Of a stretch of 64,000 bases of DNA, positions 11,051-24,162 are shown piece after piece. The DNA is taken from positions 5,707,333-5,771,332 of the forward strand of contig NC_133399.1 of the NCBI RefSeq assembly GCF_047511655.1, given 5' to 3'. Source of the DNA: Castor canadensis (lineage: Eukaryota > Chordata > Mammalia > Rodentia > Castoridae). Under the pieces are notes generated by a model, which saw only the letters and a program-made list of their open reading frames with translations, did no database searches and was not told the origin of the DNA. Position 1 is the first letter of the stretch. Every line of letters begins with the position of its first letter. Position numbers and translations under genes: made by a program.

Positions 11051-14000
11051 AACCAGGAAAACTCAGAGTAAACAGTCAGTGGTGCACACATTCCACACTC
11101 TTAGATTGATAGGCAAACACCACAAGTAGTATAGAAAAGGTAGCCAAATTATTTTCTTAAGAACAATGCTTAAACAAAATGCTAACAGAAACTGCTTACA
11201 GGAATATGGAGGAATGTCATCAGCAAACAGCACATGTAGTCACACTTCTATCCAAGATAAAGGCATATAAGAAAAGTGATGGGGACTCTTGGTGCCACTT
11301 CCTGGTAAAAGAATTCATCTAGAAAAGAAAATAGGATAAGAGAGCTTTATTTGGGAAGCAGTGGGCGACTGAACACACGATAGCGCTGCTGCTGCCTGAT
11401 ATGAGAGTAGGGAAGGTTTGTTTATCTGATGCAAATCAAAAGAAAATGAAAGGTGCACCCTCTAGCAGGATGCAGGGAAAACTTCACTGGGAACATTGAA
11501 CTGAGGATCTTGAGAACTCAAGCTTTTACTGTGTCCTGTGCACATGTGGATGGTTGTTCCTGGAAAATTAGTTTATGTGTGATTAACTCTCATAGTGTGA
11601 CTTAAATGCTGCTGGCTCAAGCCTATCATCCTAATTGTTAGGGTGAACATAGGGCAGCCACACAAGGAATGGCCCCTTCCTCATCACAGTGCCTTACTGA
11701 AAACTCTACTCCCAGCCCTAAAGGATAACAAACATTCACCTTTAGCCATTTCCTAGAAATTTCCAACCCACCTTCATAGAAAGACCCCATGACCTTGGGA
11801 GTGTCAGAGTGCTGATAGAGGATATTACTGTCCAGTGACTTTCCTGGGACTTCTACCTGGGACTCCCTTCTTCCTGGAACTTGTCCCATTACATTCCCAT
11901 CTTGATCACTAGTCTGCAAGCAGCCGTGGGCTCCAGCAATGTTGCTGGAGACTATCTCCAAAGATTTCTTCTCCCCCATAAAGCAAGTGTTGATGTATTG
12001 AGTAGTCCCTGAGCTGCTTTTATTCTCTGTCCCCTCATTGAGCTCTGCATGCATTTCAGTCAAACATGCCTTTTTTTCTGGTTAAAAATAGGTACTCAGG
12101 AGGCAGATATCACTCTCATTGCAGTTTGAATCCAGACTGGATAATTAGTTCATGATGCCCTATCATGAAAACTATGAACACAAATAGGGCTGCTGAATTG
12201 GCTCAACTGGTAGAGCACCTGCCTAAGCATGGGACACTGAGTTCAAATCAGAGTATGGCAAAAACAAACAAACAAACAAAAAAAATCTCTCATAAGTTTG
12301 CCTCATGTCATCAACTTGTCCTACATGCTGGGTTGAGGGAGACTTTAGCCTTGGATGATCAGACTGAAGCTGTTAATTTTTGGTAGGCTCCAGGGGTTTC
12401 AGGTCAGAAATACCCTGCTGTATGTCACAGGCATTTTGTTAGTATTGACAATCTAGCATGTGATTCCTTATCAACAGATAAGCCATGGTTCTCAGCCCTC
12501 AGGTTTCCTAACTCCTTGATTAGTCCTCATCAGAGAGTTTCTCTTTCTTAGCCAAGGCACTCACCACAGCAGCCATGACTTCATCATCTTTACTATCCTA
12601 TGAAATACAGGGTGAGAATACTATCATTTTTGTTCTGTAACTGGGTTGATGCCTTTTTTACATGGATTCTCCAATAACTTGTATGGGAGTAAAAGATTTT
12701 TGCACAAGTCATTTTGGTTATGTTTTGCCTTTTCTCTTACGCAGAGTGTGAAAACATTTAAAAAGGCATACAGAACTCAGGGAACCCTGAGGAAATGAGA
12801 AACAAGGATAACTTGTGTTATTATTTGAAATTATTAATGTCTTAAAAATATATGACATCATAAATGTGCTTGGTTCAAATTTTGTTTCATAGGAATGAAT
12901 TACCTATTTCCTTTTATTCAGGAGGAACAGAAGGAATATATACTCAACTTAAGTTCATTTAACTCACATACTTCTCCATTCTTTTCTGACATGATTAATA
13001 GAGGAATAACTGTGCACAATAAAACATGGCCTCTAATACTGAGTTAGATTTCATTTGTCCTCCAAATATCATATTCACAACTAGTGTATACTGATACCAA
13101 TAGAGCAATAAAAAATGAGGACACTTAAAGGTATATTTGTATATAACTGAATGTTCATAGACACCTGTTTAGGCCACCTGTGCAGGTAGCAATTATCTTA
13201 AGGCAGTAGGGAAAATAGACTGTCCAGGGTACGATACTGAGGTGAATGGGGAATCCCTGGTGAGAATTTACTGCCAGGGGCAGATGTGCAGTCAGGAGGA
13301 CTCTCAGCAGTGCTCATAGCATTTCTGAGGTGCTGTCTGCATTGTTTATGATGTGTAGGGTCATTGAGGGGAATACAAGTTCTTCATTATGACCAAAACT
13401 GAGTTACACACTTCTTCAGAATTCTGCACACAAGAACATAGTGGGATACATCCCCGTGCACAGAAGAAAAAAGATAAGAAACTTTAAATCAACACTTTCA
13501 GACTCCAATAATTAAGATGAATTGACAATGCCTTGTGTATGAATTGAAGGCAAAAGAAGGTCTCCAGAGAAGCAATAACTTCCTTCACCAGAAATCTGTA
13601 AGAAAAAAGGTGAGAAATCTAAAGTGTCAGTAAAGAAAAGCTGAAGACAGAGAGTAGTCAAGTGTGAAAGCCAAAATCTCCATGGGACTGGCTTTAGCAG
13701 AATCTACAAATTTTTTAGTTTCACTACATAAACCCTACCAGGATGTCCCAATGACATTCAGAAGAATCCTTCCTACTTTTGATACTGGATTTTCAGTGGG
13801 GGAATTAACCATTTTGAAATTTTACGTTTTTGCACAAGGTCTGTCTTGAAGAAAACTAGATTTCCCAATGTCACCACTGTGCAAATTTCTACAACCAAAA
13901 GTTCAAGGGGAACTGGCAAATGCTCTCTACTATCATTTCCTCAACATTAGATACAGGGAACCACATGTGATATGTGTCAATCTATTTACAGTAGTTACAT

Positions 14001-14310
14001 TGGAATAGGCAGCTAAGGTGGGGACTAAAGAAGCACAGATCAAATGCTAGCCAGAAGAGGGCATCACAACACAAACATCTTTCATAAGTGATACAGAATA
14101 GAGAAGGGAGTCACATTGAAACAACACCCAAGGGCAGGCATAGCAACACACATCTTTAAGAAACAACTATAGAAATGTAGGAGGGAGTCCCCTCTAAAGG
14201 ATGTCCTTAGGGCCAAATCTTTGTGACCAAATCCACCAAGAAAATTTATTATTATACCCTACCTGTCAAGAACACCCATGCAAAAATTCAGCTATCAAAA
14301 AGACTCATTG
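11050..14310 (+). repeat. Direct duplication block E1
   Basis: Colinear, same-strand match to E2 (60,805 to the window edge at 64,000), beginning at 'aggaaaactcagagtaaaca'. Shared parts include the minus-strand frame at 11,638-12,063 (141 codons open here), whose counterpart at 61,400-61,840 is broken, so this is not a conserved gene. The latter tract has an LTR-like look on the minus strand, but I could not fix its ends. Differences between the copies are mostly substitutions and short indels. Confidence 0.8.
12088..12283 (+). mobile_element. Composite SINE
   Basis: 'gtactcaggaggcagatatc' opens the body and the ID-like half reads 'ggctcaactggtagagcacc' then 'tgagttcaaatcagagtatg', ending in an 'aaac' repeat. 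The matching site in E2 (61,855-61,955) keeps the first half only. Confidence 0.7.
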
Positions 14311-14530
14311 AGTTTACAGCACACAAACTGCCCAAAATTAGCATAAATACCCTTAAGCAGCCCACCTGCTATGGCCTGGATCGCTTTCCTCCAATCACTC
14401 CCTGTACAATCTTTATGCTTTCTTTCTTTCTTTAATAAAGACCTGTGGCTTTGCATCTATACCTTGTTGAGTCAGCCACCCTTCGATCTTGAACAAGAAC
14501 TCTATCCACACCCAATACCTTTATCACTAG
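14311..14530 (+). mobile_element. Possible LTR tail (U3/R/U5-like)
   Basis: After the end of E2 coverage the text holds 'ataaatacccttaagcagcc', a T/C-rich run, then 'taataaagacctgtggcttt' and 'gttgagtcagccaccc'. A TATA-like box followed about 70 bp later by AATAAA and a GTGG-rich stretch is the usual LTR promoter-to-polyA spacing. No partner LTR or internal genes were found, so this would be a solo or partial LTR. Low certainty. Confidence 0.3.
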
Positions 14531-14806
14531 GATTGCCATGCCCATTCTCTCCAAACAATGAAAAGAAATCACAAGAAATGTGGAGAGACAGGGAAATGTG
14601 GCTCTTCAATGGAGAATGTTGACTTATGAAAAATCTCAGGCAGAGGACCCATTTTGCAAAGACCATCTGGAAAATGTCTAAGATAGAATCAAAGGTTGTA
14701 GGGAACTATGATGTAGAAAAAGGAAAATGTGAAACAATGTATGAAGAAGATACTATCTATAAAGACTTATCAGTCATCACAAGGACTATATGGAAATTAT
14801 GAAGAT

Positions 14807-14965
14807 GTGTCAGGCATCAATGGCTCATGCCTCCAATTCCAGCTACTCAAGAGGTAGATATTGGGAGATTGTGGTTCAAAGCCAGGAAGGGTAAATGGAT
14901 CATGAACACAAAAAGGGCTGCTGGAGTGACTCAAGGTATACACTCGTAGTTCAAGCCCTGTGTAT

Positions 14966-14996
<31 letters not shown>

Positions 14997-15005
14997 ACAC
15001 ACAAA
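14807..15005 (+). mobile_element. Composite SINE with 14-bp target-site duplication
   Basis: Flanked by perfect direct repeats 'gaaattatgaagat' at 14,793-14,806 and 15,006-15,019. The body has 'ggctcatgcctccaattcca' and the ID-like half 'gctgctggagtgactcaagg'. Copies A, B and C have one uninterrupted 'gaaattatgaagat' here, so this is a clean insertion in copy G. The tail has become a CA microsatellite. Length of the duplication fits L1-driven retroposition. Confidence 0.9.
14966..15003 (+). repeat. (CA)n microsatellite
   Basis: Almost pure CA dinucleotide run with one T interruption, grown from the tail of the SINE at 14,807-15,005. Confidence 0.95.
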
Positions 15006-15259
15006 GAAATTATGAAGATATATGTAAAACAAGTTCAATGAAGCCAACACTGTAGTTGTTCAATTGTGAACTGATGAAAGAAGACCAAATATCAGCATGA
15101 AGAGAAAAATGATTAAAATTATACACCAGAAGACAAAGAAAACTATAAAATCTGTCACAGGTGTCTGAATTTTGTAAATGTTAGCCAGAGTTCTCTAGCC
15201 AGGAGGAAAAACACAGAAGCTTTGAACTTAGATTACATAATGAAAGCAATGTTAAAAAA

Positions 15260-17640
15260 TTGGAAAATGGATATGGTAGACATGAAAGAATGACATGGAA
15301 TGGATAGGTGTGGAGTCACCTCTTATGCCAGCACAAGGTTTATTGTGGTCAAAAGCTGGAGCCTCTGGGAAACAAAGTGGGAAAGGCCTAGAAGAAGGCA
15401 TGGTCCCAATGGGAAAAAATAAGGGGACCCAGCAGAGGGAAGATGTATGGCATCCACTTAGCCCTGGGAGACCACAATTCCCAGCTGGCCATTGTTTGTT
15501 GTAGGAGATTGGCAGCACCTTACCAATTCTCTTAGAGGCATCATGAATGATCCTGGATGACCCTGATCTACTTGACCTAATGCAGCATTGAGATCAAAAA
15601 GGCATTAGTTGGACAAAGTTTTGAGTGGCAACATGTGTGAAGGAATGCAGGCTTTGGGAGATAAAATGAGACATGCAGTTAAATGGACATGGGTCAATTG
15701 CCATCAGCAATAGAGGGAAAAACCAAGGGATTTTGGTACAGACACTGGCTTATAGGTTTAAGAAAACTGCAGAACTGGGGATAGGGGACAAAGGCATGTG
15801 TATGAAATGGTACCAATAACAGGGTGACTTGGTTGGTCACCAACTCAACCCTTGTTCTGGGAGAGTTTCCAGAGTTGTTATCTGCAGGGTGTTCCACTTA
15901 AGCAGTTAAATCTGTCATAAGTACTTGCTCTTTAAGTCTAAAACTAGAAACACCTTTATCAAGTAAAATTCAGAATAAGAAAATGCGAGAATACTTCCAG
16001 ATCAACAAGACTGTGTAAGGGAAAATAACTCCATAAGCATGGACTACTAAAAAGACAGGTTTCAAGGCAGCAAAAATAATTTGTCTTTACATAAGTAGAA
16101 AGCCTTGACCAATATAAGCCTGTAAAGACGTGGATACTAAGTAGGCCTGTGTAAGACCACTTATTTAAAACCAGATGGCTTTAGTAACTGCTGTGAGGTC
16201 TGCCGCATGTGACTGCATCTGGATTGTGACAAATTTCCCCTGTTGTCTCCAAACTGTCTGTGAAGAGTGTACTCTGACAATTTTATCAATTAAACATTTT
16301 GGTTAATGAAAGTCTCCTCTTGAGACACCAAAATGGAGGGGCAAACTCACCAAAATTTGATGATTGGTATTTGGTGGAGGCCCTGCGATTGGGTAAAAAG
16401 GATTATGTCTCCATTGTAATTGGTGTGAGAAAGCATGGAAAAAAATAAATAGAATGAATTAACTCCTGAGGAGTTAATTTTCAGTTAGAAGCCTTGTGAA
16501 AAAAATACAAATGCCTTATTGTATCCATAGCAGAATTCAGGAAGCCTTTCCTTTTGCCTTTCACTAATGCCGTAACATAGAAGTTTGTGATTTTCATTTA
16601 CATACATGGGACATTTTTAAGCAAAGAACTGAAATTCTGTGTTTGGTCCCTCTAGCCTATGTGCACAGGACACTAACACCATGGGTCCATAAAGGGAAAA
16701 CATACCATCTCAAAAGGCAAATCTTCAAGGAAAAAAACTGCTAGAGTGTTTAGGCACATTTAGAGGCTTAGTTTTATGTGGAAGAACAGGAGGTCAGGAT
16801 AGAAAATTACCTCCAGTCATCAGCCACATGTCATTTAGATTTGCATTTCATTTTATGGTTGCAGTTCTGGGACCATGTTAGTCCCTCAGGAAGATGAGAA
16901 AACTGACAATGTGACTTGAGCAGACTTTTCTTTCCATTTCTCCTTGTCCATTTCTGTCTCTGTTGTCTTCACTCAGAAGGCCAGTCTTGGAGAGGAAACA
17001 GGAGCATGCTGCAGAATAGGAGGAGTAAAAGTAACCTCCATCATGACTGAAAAAGATGTACATAGAAGGGTTTCAATTTAACACTTTTTAAACCTTGTGA
17101 GATGAAGGAAGAAAAAAGGATAACATAGAGATGTGTTGAAGTCAGAGGATCCAGTTTTAAATGGAACACAGAAATACCTGGGGTGGGGGGGTGGTGATTT
17201 TTGTTTGGGAGGAGAACAGAGAGAGGGAGAGACTGGAGTGTAGATCAACAGAGGCCTGGATATAGGGAAACCTTGGACCATGTCCCAGAGCATTGGAAGG
17301 TTTTCAGATTGTGATGAATTTGGAAAAAGAAAGTGGCCTGTTTGAGGCAAAAATGGCTGACACTGTCTTCTCCTTATATCCCTGATGCAGTTCTAACTGC
17401 TCCACACCTAGTATTTGTCCAGGTCAAAAGTTCACAATCTCTCTCAGTTGGCTATTAGACTTGGGTTATGAGTTAGGGCATATGGTTTGGCGGGCAATTT
17501 TCATTAGTAATGGAGCTATACAAGAATGTGGAAGAAGAAACAGGAACTCTTTAAACAGTGTATGTCACCTAAGATTCCAAACTGAGGAATTTTAAGTAAT
17601 CTAAGAGGATGACATATAGTTTGATAGAAATGATCATTTT
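15260..17640. other. Insert in copy G, probably ERV-derived
   Basis: No coding domain is readable. The region 15,900-16,370 is AT-rich and holds 'caattaaacatt' (a possible ATTAAA polyadenylation signal near 16,290). It is followed by a primer-binding-site candidate at 16,372-16,389, which suggests that an LTR ends there. Frames at 15,252-15,897 and 16,878-17,350 are short and unrecognised. 17,170-17,235 is purine-rich low-complexity sequence. Confidence 0.35.
16372..16389 (+). other. Candidate retroviral primer binding site (tRNA-Thr-like)
   Basis: 'TGGTGGAGGCCCTGCGAT' sits two bases after a possible LTR end. It resembles the complement of a tRNA-Thr 3' end (CCA plus a GGCCTCC acceptor arm), judged from memory. 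The upstream 400 bp have LTR-like composition, but no paired LTR or gag was found downstream. It could be chance similarity. Confidence 0.3.
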
Positions 17641-18010
17641 TCTTACATTATGAGCAATGCACTCCAAATGAAAAATAGAGCATCAGTATATACAACAATG
17701 AAACAGCTAAAGAAGGACAACAGGCAGGGCAGGAGAGGTGAGCTGAGGTATGAGGGAAAGATTGAGGTCCAATTTTAAGTAACATGAGGAAATAAGTAGG
17801 AAAAAACCTCAACAAGTCATCAGTACCATGCAAGTGACAGCATACAAAGAAGCTGGTTAGTACTAAAATGTCAAGTTTAACAATTTATAACATTTCAAGT
17901 ACTAGCAAAGAACACAATAAGCAAACATCAATAAAAGTTCTGATGACAAATCCATACACAATCAAAATTTCTTATTAAATTTAATCAATGCATAATTCAC
18001 AAACCTCTCT

Positions 18011-18890
18011 CCATTCCTTCCTACCTAATATGGTTAGGAGCAGCATTCACAGAAGGCCAATATGTGAGGAATTTTGTCTCTTGCTTGAGACTACTGGAAG
18101 GTGTTGAAAGATGTAAGAGGTATGAGTCAGCAGGAGTCTCCAGATCTTTGTAGGTAGGCTTTCAAGGAAGTTCATTGGGTCCTTGGTTTCTCTGCTTCTG
18201 CTCTTTTGCTCCCTGCCATGATGTGAATCATACAGTTCCATGATATTCATCCCACACTAAGTGCTGCCTGGAGTCAGGCCTAAAAGTAACAGAGCCATTT
18301 GATAGGATATGGGCCTCCTTAACTGCCTTAAACAACTTTAATCTTGTAGCCTCATCAACTCATGAGTTGGCCATAGTGTGGGTAGTTCTTAATATATTCC
18401 TTCCTTCCCCCTCAGCATCTTTTAACTGATATTCTGAACTTGAGGACATCAACATACAGGTCATTTTCAACACCATTTCTCATTCTGTGGACTTCTTTTC
18501 CAGTCTTAAATGGAGTGGCAACTGACGCAATCTCCACTGACATTTCTCAAATCCTAATTATGAAATAGAGTCCTGAAATTGTTTCTAATACCCACTGGAC
18601 ATATTATGAATATTAATCAGAACTATTTTTTACATCCTGGAGAAGACATCTAGAAAAGACCTCAAAATCATGACCACAGAAACAAAAGTGAAAACAGTTT
18701 AGTTCAACATCACACATAATTGAATTTATGAAGTTCACTCAAAGACAACACCCAGAAGGTGTTTATACAGGACAGGTCTAATAAAAAGGGTCAAAATAAG
18801 AACATGGTTTAACGGATAAGATGGAAAAAGGATTTTCTCAGTTTGTACAAAAGAGTGCAAAGAAAATGCTTATGAAGCAAACATTTTAAA
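18011..18890. other. Noncoding; outer end of the left arm
   Basis: 18,011-18,505 holds no gene or repeat that I recognise. 18,505-18,890 is shared with the right arm (55,110-55,190 and 55,730-55,930), which fixes the outer edge of the palindrome. Confidence 0.5.
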
Positions 18891-20559
18891 GTTTTTTGAT
18901 CTTCCTGCTGTCATGCTCACCCTTACCCACCCTGAGCCTGATTCAGCAGAAAAGCTCTCTTTACTGTCACCCTCAGAACAGAATTATCACAGGGAATAAT
19001 CTACCAGCAGTGAAAGTTGATTTAGCCACCTGTCATCAGCTGTTATCTCCCAAGTTCTTTCCCTTTCTTGGAAACCAAACATCTTTTTTCCCTAGCAAGT
19101 GTGCCATCTGCATTCCTTAATTTTGGGACAACCCACATAGTGCAATAATTTCATAAAATCTTCAAGGGTGAAGAACACATTCAGTGCTGAAAATGAGCCC
19201 TGCAAGGCAAAAGTTTCCATTGATCAGCACAGAAACCTGAGGATGTAACTCTGGGAGTACATCATGTTCTTTTACTCTAATCTTGTAGTGAGTAAACTCT
19301 AGGCGTCTACACTGATATTTATGAGAGAACATCTCAATTCAGTCATTTTAAGTTTCCACTAAAGTAAAATGTCAAATGCAGAAACTCAGTCTCTATGAGA
19401 CTACCAAAATGTGACTATATTTGACTCTTAACCTCACAGTTATTTTTCTTGTGTTCAGAGAGAAGTGTAAATCCAGAATAACTATACATGTCAAAATCAA
19501 AACACTGAAGAGCAAACAGGACCATGGTAGCAACAGTTACATCTTAAGAAAGGAAAGAACACATGCCGGCATTTACCTGTGGCTCACCTGACTTCAAGTA
19601 CTGTGCAGCTTCAAACTGGTAACACACCGTCTCAAGGAACACCAGACTTTGTTGAATTATATAGTTTTACAATATTTAACTCATTTGATCACTTAGAATG
19701 TGGTGAGTCTTTGGGAAAAATTCACTGGATTCATTTAAAATATTTTTGTTTGGTGTTGATTAATGAATTCTGTAACAATTGCATCCAGTAGGTTGATAAG
19801 CATGTTGAGTTATCTATTATCATTTTCTGCATTTTTCTCCTTCCTTTTTATTTTTTGGTTGGACAAGTGTTTGCGTTCAGGGTTTTATGTTTGCAAAGCA
19901 GATTCTCTACTAATTGAACTACACTTCCAGTCTTTTTGCTCTGGTTATTTTTGGAGATTGGGGCTCATGAAATATTTGCACTTCACAAAAAACATTGAAA
20001 TATGACAATAAGTGAATCCTTGAGAAAATAAATGAATAGCATGGTGGTAGGTCAATTTCTGAGATGAGCAAGGCCCCAGGTTCTATTGAGAGCACTGGAA
20101 AAGACTAATCTAAACAAAATGATACTAACAAAAATGAAATAAACAAAAGAAATTAAAGTTTTAATAAACCTATAAAAATAGGATTACCTGTATTATTTCT
20201 ATTGGTTTTCTCCTAGTGTTATTTCACTACTTCAAACCAATTAATCAATAACTTTCCAACAATGGATACTTCAATTTCCAAGGTAAAAGATGATTACAAT
20301 ACACAATACAGAAGGAAGAACTTTATAGACCCTGGTGGCTCACACTTGTCATGCTAACTACTTCAGAGGCTGAAGTCATGGTTTGAGGGACCCTTGTTTA
20401 TCTGAGATGGTACCATTTATCACTTCACTAGCATTTATTTAGTTACCCCTTAAGGGGCAAAGGGTAACTCCAAAGTTGTTACTATTGGTCAAGACATTGT
20501 AAGAGTTTTAGTAATTCTGTGCCGGAACCATGGATGAAGAACACAGGTTTTTAAATGTA

Positions 20560-23520
20560 TCACCAAACAAAATAACCTCAAATGAATATCACTTTTCTTT
20601 TAGCTGGAGATCCTAAAGGTCTCTGACTTTACCATGGTCCATCTCAGTTTCCACAATTGTCACAAATTACATTGTGACTAGACAAATTCTATGAATGAAA
20701 ATGCAAACAACTGAAAACTTACTCAAGCAAAGTAATCTTGGTAACACTAGTGGTTAAGACCACCACCCCACCATCCTTCATGTTCCCATTATTCTTAGAT
20801 ACCAAACAAGTGAAGCACACACTTTTGATTCTTCCATGTTCCACTTCTAATTCATCATCTCACTTGATCATCTGAAAAAGTATCTTAACTATAGAAAGTA
20901 TCCTAATGAAATTCTCTACTCTTTCCAGGCAATCTCTGACTCATCCTCAGGGTAAGGCACTGTATCAACCCCTCCTTTATTATTACATGAAACACAATTT
21001 CAAAGCTAATGATCTCTGGTATACAACCTAATTTGAGGCCCTCTTTTACCCATTATCTCTAGGCTTCTTTTTACTACTTTTTGGTCCTCTTTACTACTCT
21101 TGAAAAAACAGCCCTTGTTTGACTTTCCTTGAGACACCGGCACACACTGTTGTTGGAGTTGTCCTGCCACTGAGACCCTAAGTTCATATTTTGCCTCATT
21201 TTTCATTTCATTTTTAGAAAATGCTGTATAGACAAAGGCCAAAGAGAACATTAATTATGTTCATCAACCTTTGATAAGTTTCCAATCTCAACCCTCCCAT
21301 TTGAAACCAAAGTACAAGTGCACCACCATTGCAGTGAGTTGTGCAATGTGAGCTCTCTGTAAATTTAGGGATGTAGTAAAACCCTAAGTAGCACATGTCG
21401 AGGATCTGGTTGTGTATTCAAAACCCTGCTTCCACAATTCAGGACCTTCAATTTTACCCCAAGAAGTTAAGAAGGAGTGGGAACACCCAGGATGATGGCT
21501 TCTCAGCTGGGAACCTACTACCTCCCACCATCACCTTACTTGGGGAGAGAATTAAGGGCTCCAGGATAGATGCGGTAACTCAGAGGTAAAGCACATGATG
21601 ACAGGGTTCTGCTTATCTTTGCACATCCACACCCTATACTTAGGATGGAGGGGTACAAGGCACACCAGGCAACTAAAGGCATCAGATTCCAGCTCTGTTC
21701 TGCAGAGGACAAGGTCTCTACCACTGCTTCAAGCAGGTCCAACATCCTCATCCTCCTGAGAGGACCCTGGTCACAAACACTACTATGGCCTTCTATGGTG
21801 ATTGGGGTTCTGCCCTCCAACCTAGCTGAGCACACACATAATGGGACTGAGATTGAGTGCCACAGTGTCCATATGAAAAGAAATCTTAGTGACTCAGAAA
21901 ATGATTGGAACCAGAAAGTCATTTTCCAAGGATTAGACGGTGGTCGTTCCTCCCACCAGATTTGGGTTGGTCAGCCTATACAGTTCTTCCCTCCAGCAAT
22001 TTTCACTGGCTATTGAACCTGGGCCCTGTCACCTTAGATCTCTGTGACAGAAGTGATACCCCACCTGGGAAAGTGGCAGGGCCAGTAAGTGATTCCAGAT
22101 ACATACCTTAGGAGACCAGGCCTCCTCACTGGACACTAGGTTCCCTAGTGTGGGGACGCATTGTATTTAAGCAGAACCTGCACCTGGCTTTTCCAAAAGA
22201 ACTCTATTACTTTCACGTGCAAATGGGGCTAAGTGTCTGCTAAGAATACGGTCAACATCTAAACATATAGCCACTGATTTCACAGAAGGATCTATTTGTA
22301 GGACAGGGCAAGTGAGACTTCAATAGAATAGGACAAAAAGCCAGGTGTGGTCACAGTTGTTGCTATCAGTAACTTGTCTATATGGACAAGGATTTCTCAC
22401 ACCTATTCCCTCAATCTACCCATTATCAGTCAAGAAAGCAAGAACAAGCAGGATGCCAGTAGCTCACACCTGTAATCCTAGCTACTTAGGAGGAAGAGAT
22501 CAGGAGGATCATGTTTTGAAGCCAGACCAGGCAAATGGTTTGTGAGACCATGTCTTAACAAAACACTTCACAAAAAAGGGATGGCAGAGTGACTCAAGGA
22601 GTACACCCTGACTTCAATCCCCACTTATGCAAAAAAAAAAAACAAATGAAGAACATACTAATAAGTAAGCCCAATTATTAAGTAGAAGAGAAACTGTAGC
22701 TATAACACCAAAATGGCAGAGACTGAAAGGCATTTCCTGTAGTAAGCAGAGGGTCTTCCTTAGACCAGCCTGTGATTCACCACTTCCCAAGCACTTCTCA
22801 CTGGCTAGGGATCCAGAACCCACTCCTTGAGATCTAAGAAACAGAAGAAGTTCCTACCAGGGAGAGTGCAAAAACCAAATATTGAACCCAGTAACATCAC
22901 TCAGCAGTTTAGGCCTCCTCCATGGTGCCTACCCAGTCCAGCCTGGGGACTCATTATAGTTAAGCAGAGCCTGCTTTTCAGAATGGACCCTTGGTCTTCA
23001 ACTGGGAAATGGAGCCTGGCATATGCTGAGAGAATGTCACATGCTTTTTACCATGGGAACAATTTTTCTTTGATCTCAGGAAAATTGTGGTTCCAGGCCA
23101 GGAAAATGGAAAATCTGTGCATGAAGATAATATCATATCCACGGTTCACACACAAGGAACAAATAATAAAAAATATGAGGAGACAGGGAAATGTGGATTG
23201 TCAGTCAAAAAGCATTGTGGAACTTCCTCAGACTGCTTTTGTAAAAAGCATGGACTCCATTCTCAGTACATAAATTAACATCATGAAAAAACATGGCATC
23301 TCTCCATTCACAATCAGTCTGTTCTCTGAGCCATTCTTGGCAGTCACCTTGCAACCCCCTTGGAATCTAGGAAGGAGAAGATAGATATTTTCTTCATGAC
23401 TTAAAACAAAATCTACCCCCAACAGTAGACTCTCCTTTGGAAGGACCATCCTCTGGATAACAACTTCTGAACTTCTCCCAAAACTATAGCTGAGTGATAA
23501 CAACTAGACCACACATGTGA
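20560..23520 (+). other. Segment shared by B and C, unrecognised
   Basis: About 3 kb, present inverted at 49,100-53,440 and absent from copy A; its first 450 bp also recur at 32,560-33,140. The longest open frames (21,536-22,016 on both strands, 22,827-23,273 plus; 49,240-49,779 minus in C) overlap corresponding places in the two copies. They carry different stops and show no domain I know. The C frame at 49,240-49,779 (179 codons) pairs with B 22,827-23,273 (148 codons), so a decayed exon is possible, but similarity seems no higher than in flanking noncoding DNA. Confidence 0.4.
22447..22642 (+). mobile_element. Composite SINE (shared with 51,383-51,585)
   Basis: Full-length: 'gtagctcacacctgtaatcc', 'gatcaggaggatcatg', 'gcaaatggtttgtgagacca', then the ID-like half 'ggcagagtgactcaagg' and an A-run. 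The mirror copy in the right arm occupies the expected place, so the SINE predates the inverted duplication. Confidence 0.85.
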
Positions 23521-24059
23521 CTGGAACCCTTTAACTATGCATATCTTTGGCCCCTGTCCCCTGTTTTTTGCCTTTAAAATCTTTGCCAATTTCATGTCTG
23601 TACCCTGCATATGATGAGCATGAGCTCAGTGCTTACACTGCTTCATCCCACAGCATATCCCTATCTGTGTAATGATTCTCCTTTCCCTGCTTCTTTCATT
23701 GAAATTGAAAGGTAATTAGCTGGAACCAGAATGAGGAGTCTAAGGAGCTTGGCCCTTGGGTCCAAAATTCTATTTTCAGAATGATAATATTGATTGCTGA
23801 AAAATCATAGGCAATGGACTCATTTCACAAAGCCTTTCTTGGGACAGTCTAAAGGAGAATCAAAGGATTGTAGGCAAGCATGTTGAAGAAACAGCAAAGT
23901 GGAAATACTATGTACACAGAAGTTAATATCAGTACAGACTTAGGAATCACCAAAGGATTATATGGAAATTATGAAGATGAAGATACAAGAGGTTCAAAGA
24001 AACCATCACTATAGGTACTCAACAGAGGACAAGAACAAAGAATCAACATGAAAGTGAAT

Positions 24060-24162
24060 TAAGGGGGCAGGTGGAAGGGGGCAGGGGGAAGGGGATAGGG
24101 AGAAGGGAGGATAAATGACCCACACCTTGTATGCACATATGAATAAAAGGAAAAATAAAAAA
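24060..24162 (+). mobile_element. 5'-truncated L1 3' end with target-site duplication
   Basis: G-rich purine tract, then 'acacaccttgtatgcacata' and 'tgaataaaagg' with an A-rich tail. It is flanked by perfect 10-bp repeats 'gaaagtgaat' at 24,050-24,059 and 24,163-24,172. Copies A (about 5,160) and C (about 48,555) have an uninterrupted 'gaaagtga' here, that is, empty sites. The insertion therefore happened after copy B split from both. Confidence 0.85.

Larger units (their letters stand above)
14630..18010 (+). repeat. Copy G of the 6-kb unit, split by an insert
   Basis: 14,630-15,260 follows copy A 4,870-5,340 and 17,640-18,010 follows copy A about 5,860-6,110 ('catacaaagaagctg', 'atccatacacaatcaaaatt'). 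It is more diverged from A, B and C than those are from each other. The 2.4 kb between the halves (15,260-17,640) has no counterpart in A or B and looks like inserted, LTR-type sequence. Confidence 0.6.

Noticed and set aside
11638..12063. 141-codon minus-strand open frame in E1
   Set aside because: The colinear copy in E2 (61,400-61,840) is interrupted and frame-shifted, there is no recognisable domain, and the composition looks LTR/repeat-like.
10281..18500. Search for a KRAB-A exon on the minus strand downstream of T1
   Set aside because: No reverse-complement KRAB-A core was found by eye in the left part of the window, so T1 is reported as an orphan first exon.
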